Of a stretch of 64,000 bases of DNA, positions 59,701-64,000 are shown piece after piece. How positions within the stretch are numbered: the first letter of the stretch is position 1; each line of letters starts with the position of its first letter. Source of the stretch: Saposhnikovia divaricata (Eukaryota; Streptophyta; Magnoliopsida; Apiales; Apiaceae); the NCBI GenBank assembly GCA_036435485.1, contig CM071599.1, positions 372,001-436,000 on the forward strand, read 5' to 3'. The notes beneath the pieces were generated by a model. The model saw nothing but the letters and a program-made list of their open reading frames with translations, made no database searches and was not told the DNA's origin. The translations under genes and the position numbers were made by a program.

Positions 59701-61486
59701 GAATCGGAGCAGATATGATCGAAACTCGGTTTTTGGATAATCCTCAAAGTGGTTAGTACACGGGATATTGTTAAAAATCGAGTCGGACCATTTTAGGGAT
59801 ATTTTTACATATTTTGTTCTTATGGGTTATTGGAATTCAACGATATTGTATTTGACGCAATTCGGAACTGAATTGGAGTTGATATAGTCAAAACTCGGTT
59901 TTTGGATAATCCTCAAAGGGGTTAGTACACGGGAAATTGTTAAAAATTGAGTCGGACCATTTTGTGGATATTTTTACATATTTTGTTCCTATGGGTTATT
60001 GGAATTCAACGAAATTTTATTTGACGCAATTCGGACCGGAATCGGAGCTGATATGATCGAAACTCGGTTTTCTGAAAATTCTCAAAGGGGTTAGTACACG
60101 GGATATTGTTAAAAATCAAGTCGGACCATTTTGTGGATATTTTTACATATTTTGTTCTTATGGGTTATTGGAATTCAACGATATTGTATTTGACGCAATT
60201 CGGAACTGAATTGGAGCTGATATAGTCAAAACTCGGTTTTTGGATAATCCTCAAAGGGGTTAGTACACGGGAAATTGTTAAAAATTGAGTCGGACCATTT
60301 TGTGGATATTTTTACATATTTTGTTCCTATGGGTTATTGGAATTCAACGAAATTGTATTTGACGCGGGTCGAACCTGAATCGGAGCTGATATGATCAAAA
60401 CTCGGTTTTCGGATAATCCTCAAAGTGGTTAGTACACGGGATATTGTTAAAAATCGAGTCGGACCATTTTAGGGATATTTTTACATATTTTGTTCCTATG
60501 GGTTATTGAAATTCAAAAAAAAATTATTTGACGCGGGTCGAACCTGAATCGGAGCTGATATGATCGAAACTCGGTTTTCGGAAAATTCTCAAAGGGGTTA
60601 GTACACGGGATATTGTTAAAAATCGAGTCGGACCATTTTGTGGATATTTTTACATATTTTGTTCCTATGGGTTATTGAAATTCAACAAAATTTTATTTGA
60701 CGCGGGTCGAACCTGAATCGGAGCAGATATGATCGAAACTCGGGTTTCGGAAAATTTTCAAAGGGGTTAGTACACGGGATATTGTTAAAAACCAAGTCAG
60801 ACCATTTTGTGGATATTTTTACATATTTTGTTCCTATGGTTTATTGGAATTCAACGAAATTTTATTTGACGCAATTCGGACCTGAATCGGAGTTGATATG
60901 ATCGAAACTCGGTTTTCGGAAAATTCTCAAAGGGGTTAGTACACGGGATATTGTTAAAAATCAAGTCGGACCATTTTGTGGATATTTTTACATATTTTGT
61001 TCATATGGGTTATTGAAATTCAAAAAAAAATTATTTGACGCGGGTCGAACCTGAATCGGAGCTGATATGATCGAAACTCGGTTTTCGGAAAATTCTCAAA
61101 GGGGTTAGTACACGGGATATTGTTAAAAATCGAGTCGGACCATTTTGTGGATATTTTTACATATTTTGTTCCTATGGGTTATTGAAATTCAACAAAATTT
61201 TATTTGACGCGGGTCGAACCTGAATCGGAGCAGATATGATCGAAACTCGGGTTTCGGAAAATTTTCAAAGGGGTTAGTACACGGGATATTGTTAAAAACC
61301 AAGTCAGACCATTTTGTGGATATTTTTACATATTTTGTTCCTATGGGTTATTGAAATTCAACAAAATTTTATTTGACGCGGGTCGAACCTGAATCGGAGC
61401 TGATATGATCGAAACTCGGTTTTCGGATAATCCTCAAAGTGGTTAGTACACGGGATATTGTTAAAAATCGAGTCGGACCATTTTAG
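56755..61486 (+). repeat. 28-monomer segmental duplication, copy 2 (4732 bp)
   Basis: Same order as copy 1 and exactly 4732 bp downstream, beginning M2b M3b (gaggtgatatg) M1a (ttttaagg) M2/M1 and ending with M1b at 61318. Private differences: gagctg rather than gagttg in the first M2b, cggactgg (57769), gtcgggcc near 58096, and ggacctgaatcggagttg (60811). Its last monomer is an ordinary M1b, whereas copy 1 ends in the gatcggaactc M1. Confidence 0.94.
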
Positions 61487-64000
61487 GGATATTTTTACAT
61501 ATTTTGTTCTTATGGGTTATTGGAATTCAACGATATTGTATTTGACGCAATTCGGAACTGAATTGGAGCTGATATAGTCAAAACTCGGTTTTTGGATAAT
61601 CCTCAAAGGGGTTAGTACACGGGAAATTGTTAAAAATTGAGTCGGACTATTTTGTGGATATTTTTACATATTTTGTTCCTATGGGTTATTGGAATTCAAC
61701 GAAATTTTATTTGACGCAATTCGGACCGGAATCGGAGCTGATATGATCGAAACTCGGTTTTCGGAAAATTCTCAAAGGGGTTAGTACACGGGATATTGTT
61801 AAAAATCAAGTCGGACCATTTTGTGGATATTTTTACATATTTTGTTCCTATGGGTTATTGAAATTGAACAAAATTTTATTTGACGCGGGTCGAACCTGAA
61901 TCGGAGCTGATATGATCGAAACTCGGTTTTCGGATAATCCTCAAAGTGGTTAGTACACGGGATATTGTTAAAAATCGAGTCGGACCATTTTAGGGATATT
62001 TTTACATATTTTGTTCCTATGGGTTATTGGAATTCAACGATATTGTATTTGACGCAATTCGGAACTGAATCGGAGCTGATATAGTCAAAACTCGGTTTTT
62101 GGATAATCCTCAAAAGGGTTAGTACACGGGAAATTGTTAAAAATTGAGTCGGACCATTTTGTGGATATTTTTACATATTTTGTTCCTATGGTTTATTGGA
62201 ATTCAACGAAATTTTATTTGACGCAATTCGGATCGGAATCGGAGCTAATATGATCGAAACTCGGTTTTCGGAAAATTCTCAAAGGGGTTAGTACACGGGA
62301 TATTGTTAAAAATCAAGTCGGACCATTTTGTGGATATTTTTACATATTTTGTTCATATGGGTTATTGAAATTCAAAAAAAAATTATTTGACGCGGGTCGA
62401 ACCTGAATCGGAGCTGATATGATCGAAACTCGATTTTCGGAAAATTCTCAAAGTGGTTAGTACACGGGATATTGTTAAAAATCGAGTCGGACCATTTTAG
62501 GGATATTTTTACATATTTTGTTCTTATGGGTTATGGAAATTCAACAAAATTTTATTTGACGCGGGTCGAACCTGAATCGGAGCAGATATGATCGAAACTC
62601 GGGTTTCGGAAAATTTTCAAAGGGGTTAGTACACGGGATATTGTTAAAAACCAAGTCAGACCATTTTGTGGATATTTTTACATATTTTGTTCCTATGGGT
62701 TATTGAAATTCAACAAAATTTTATTTGACGCGGGTCGAACCTGAATCGGAGCTGATATGATCGAAACTCGGTTTTTGGATAATCCTCAAAGTGGTTAGTA
62801 CACGGGATATTGTTAAAAATCGAGTCGGACCATTTTAGGGATATTTTTACATATTTTGTTCTTATGGGTTATTGGAATTCAACGATATTGTATTTGACGC
62901 AATTCGGAACTGAATTGGAGCTGATATAGTCAAAACTCGGTTTTTGGATAATCCTCAAAGGGGTTAGTACACGGGAAATTGTTAAAAATTGAGTCGGACC
63001 ATTTTGTGGATATTTTTACATATTTTGTTCCTATGGGTTATTGGAATTCAACGAAATTTTATTTGACGCAATTCGGACCGGAATCGGAGCTGATATAATC
63101 GAAACTCGGTTTTCGGAAAATTCACAAAGGGGTTAGTACACGGGATATTGTTAAAAATCAAGTCGGACCATTTTGTGGATATTTTTACATATTTTGTTCC
63201 TATGGGTTATTGAAATTGAACAAAATTTTATTTGACGCGGGTCGAACCTGAATCGGAGATGATATGATCGAAACTCGGTTTTCGGATAATCCTCAAAGTG
63301 GTTAGTACACGGTATATTGTTAAAAATCGAGTCGGACCATTTTAGGGATATTTTTACATATTTTGTTCCTATGGGTTATTGGAATTCAACGATATTGTAT
63401 TTGACGCAATTCGGAACTGAATCGGAGCTGATATAGTCAAAACTCGGTTTTTGGATAATCCTCAAAGGGGTTAGTACACGGGAAATTGTTAAAAATTGAG
63501 TCGGACCATTTTGTGGATATTTTTACATATTTTGTTCCTATGGTTTATTGGAATTCAACGAAATTTTATTTGACGCAATTCGGACCGGAATCGGAGCTGA
63601 TATGATTGAAACTCGGTTTTCGGAAAATTCTCAAAGGGGTTAGTACACTGGATATTGTTAAAAATCAAGTCGGACCATTTTGTGGATATTTTTACATATT
63701 TTGTTCATATGGGTTATTGAAATTCAAAAAAAAATTATTTGACGTGGGTCGAACCTGAATCGGAGCTGATATGATCGAAACTCTGTTTTCGGAAAATTCT
63801 CAAAGGGGTTAGTACACGGGATATTGTTAAAAATCGAGTCGGACCATTTTGTGGATATTTTTACATATTTTGTTCCTATGGGTTATGGAAATTCAACAAA
63901 ATTTTATTTGACGCGGGTCGAACCTGAATCGGAGCAGATATGATCGAAACTCGGGTTTCGGAAAATTTTCAAAGGGGTTAGTACACGGGATATTGTTAAA
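61487..64000 (+). repeat. Octamer tract running off the right edge
   Basis: Starts: 61487 M2b, 61656 M3b, then an octamer at 61825-63176, then 63177 M1a, M2a, M3a, M4, and 63853 M5, cut at 64000 after 148 bp. It copies 33632-36145 with the same private marks (tcaaaaggg, cggatcgg, gatataatcg, gagatgatatg, acactgg, ctctgttttcgg). Private here: gagctaatatg (62163), ctcgattttcgg (62332), attcacaaagg (63008), cggtatattg (63177), gacgtgggtc (63684). The array continues beyond the window. Confidence 0.94.
63853..64000 (+). repeat. Partial M5 monomer at right window edge
   Basis: The first 148 bases of an M5 with gggttatgg and gagcagatatg, cut by the window end at gatattgttaaa. It matches the M5 at 35998. 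The satellite evidently continues to the right. Confidence 0.95.

Larger units (their letters stand above)
1..64000 (+). repeat. 169-bp satellite array filling the whole window
   Basis: Seen directly: ggatattttt (gcatattttt in some M1 copies that follow M5) recurs every 169 bp from 2 to 63853. I counted 376 complete monomers, all in one orientation. The arithmetic closes exactly: 376 x 169 plus 307 extra bases from 11 enlarged monomers, with two single-base gains and two single-base losses cancelling. No unique sequence, transposon, RNA gene or telomere-like repeat interrupts it. A representative M1 monomer (11493) has 62 G+C of 169. Known background: nucleosome-length satellites in long homogeneous arrays with higher-order structure typify plant and animal centromeres. 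Centromeric location and plant origin are inference. It is not human alpha satellite: the length differs and I found no CENP-B box pattern in the monomer on either strand. Confidence 0.97.
57600..64000 (+). repeat. 6.4-kb dispersed duplication, downstream copy
   Basis: Counterpart of 29744-36145 with the same monomer order and private marks. Some marks here are missing upstream: aacttgg in M3a at 57769 and ttttatatatt in M2b at 58445, both of which are shared with the 12-mers at 49995 and 52023. So this copy was later homogenised with its neighbours, or the upstream copy lost them. Confidence 0.92.

Noticed and set aside
4734..61486. Possibility that the large exact-phase duplications are assembly artefacts
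   Set aside because: Not dismissed fully, but copies differ by private changes (for example the single-base deletion near 9911, cgggtttcgg/cgagtttcg at 13014, ttttattctta at 55065). A simple assembler duplication would give identical copies. Spanning long reads would settle it.
1..64000. CRISPR array, because of the regular short repeats
   Set aside because: There are no unique spacers between short direct repeats. The full 169-bp unit is repeated and differs only by class-specific point changes.
1..64000. Human or primate alpha satellite, because the size is close to 171 bp with HOR structure
   Set aside because: The monomer is 169 bp, I see no CENP-B box pattern on either strand, and the sequence does not resemble alpha satellite as I know it. 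The similarity is in size and organisation only.
1..64000. Promoter-like TATA motifs (for example acatatttt, gatatt) and polyadenylation-like signals
   Set aside because: They recur in every AT-rich monomer and have no associated transcription unit, so they carry no specific information.

Overview
The window is one uninterrupted, head-to-tail satellite DNA array with no genes, RNA genes, transposons or unique sequence. The unit is a monomer of 169 bp. Taking the motif ggatattttt as base 1 of each monomer, I could walk every boundary by hand. There are 376 complete monomers from 2 to 63852, a final 148-bp partial monomer at 63853-64000, and one leading base. All monomers lie in the same orientation. 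The only departures from exact 169-bp phase are four single-base indels and 11 monomers enlarged by 28 bp (one of them by 27 bp). The length is close to one nucleosome repeat, the base composition is about 37% G+C, and the array shows layered higher-order repeats (HORs). These traits fit a eukaryotic centromeric or pericentromeric satellite. A flowering plant is my best guess, but I do not recognise the family and cannot name the species; an animal is not excluded.

Monomers fall into five classes, here called M1 to M5, normally in that order. M1: gacgcgggtcgaac, ggataatcctcaaagtgg, tail ccattttag. M2: gatattgtatttgac, gatatagtcaaaactc, gggaaattgtt. M3: caattcggaccgg, ggaaaattctc, atcaagtcgg. 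M4: A-rich ttcaaaaaaa, tail atcgagtcgg. M5: tcgggtttcgg, aaccaagtcagacc. M1 to M3 each have two subtypes (a and b). From about 17 kb on, the commonest higher-order unit is an octamer, M1a M2a M3a M4 M5 M1b M2b M3b (1352 bp).

Layout. 1-7775: early domain of trimers (507 bp), pentamers (845 bp), an 11-monomer block and a tandem 9-mer. 7776-16562: a 26-monomer block (about 4.39 kb) present twice in tandem. 16563-18590: transition built of trimers. 18591-27546: late-domain monomers, where the 28-bp-enlarged chimera appears and spreads. 27547-30926: tandem heptamers of 1183 bp. 30927-37857: octamers. 37858-49825: nested 18- to 29-monomer blocks. 49826-61486: tandem 12-mers inside a 28-mer (4732 bp) present twice. 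61487-64000: octamers that copy 33632-36145.

There is no coding cooperation to describe. The biology is structural: repeated unequal exchange and segmental duplication on scales of 338 bp to at least 6.4 kb, with in-register hybrid monomers marking old crossover points. Short open frames exist only where a point change removes a recurring stop codon inside a monomer.
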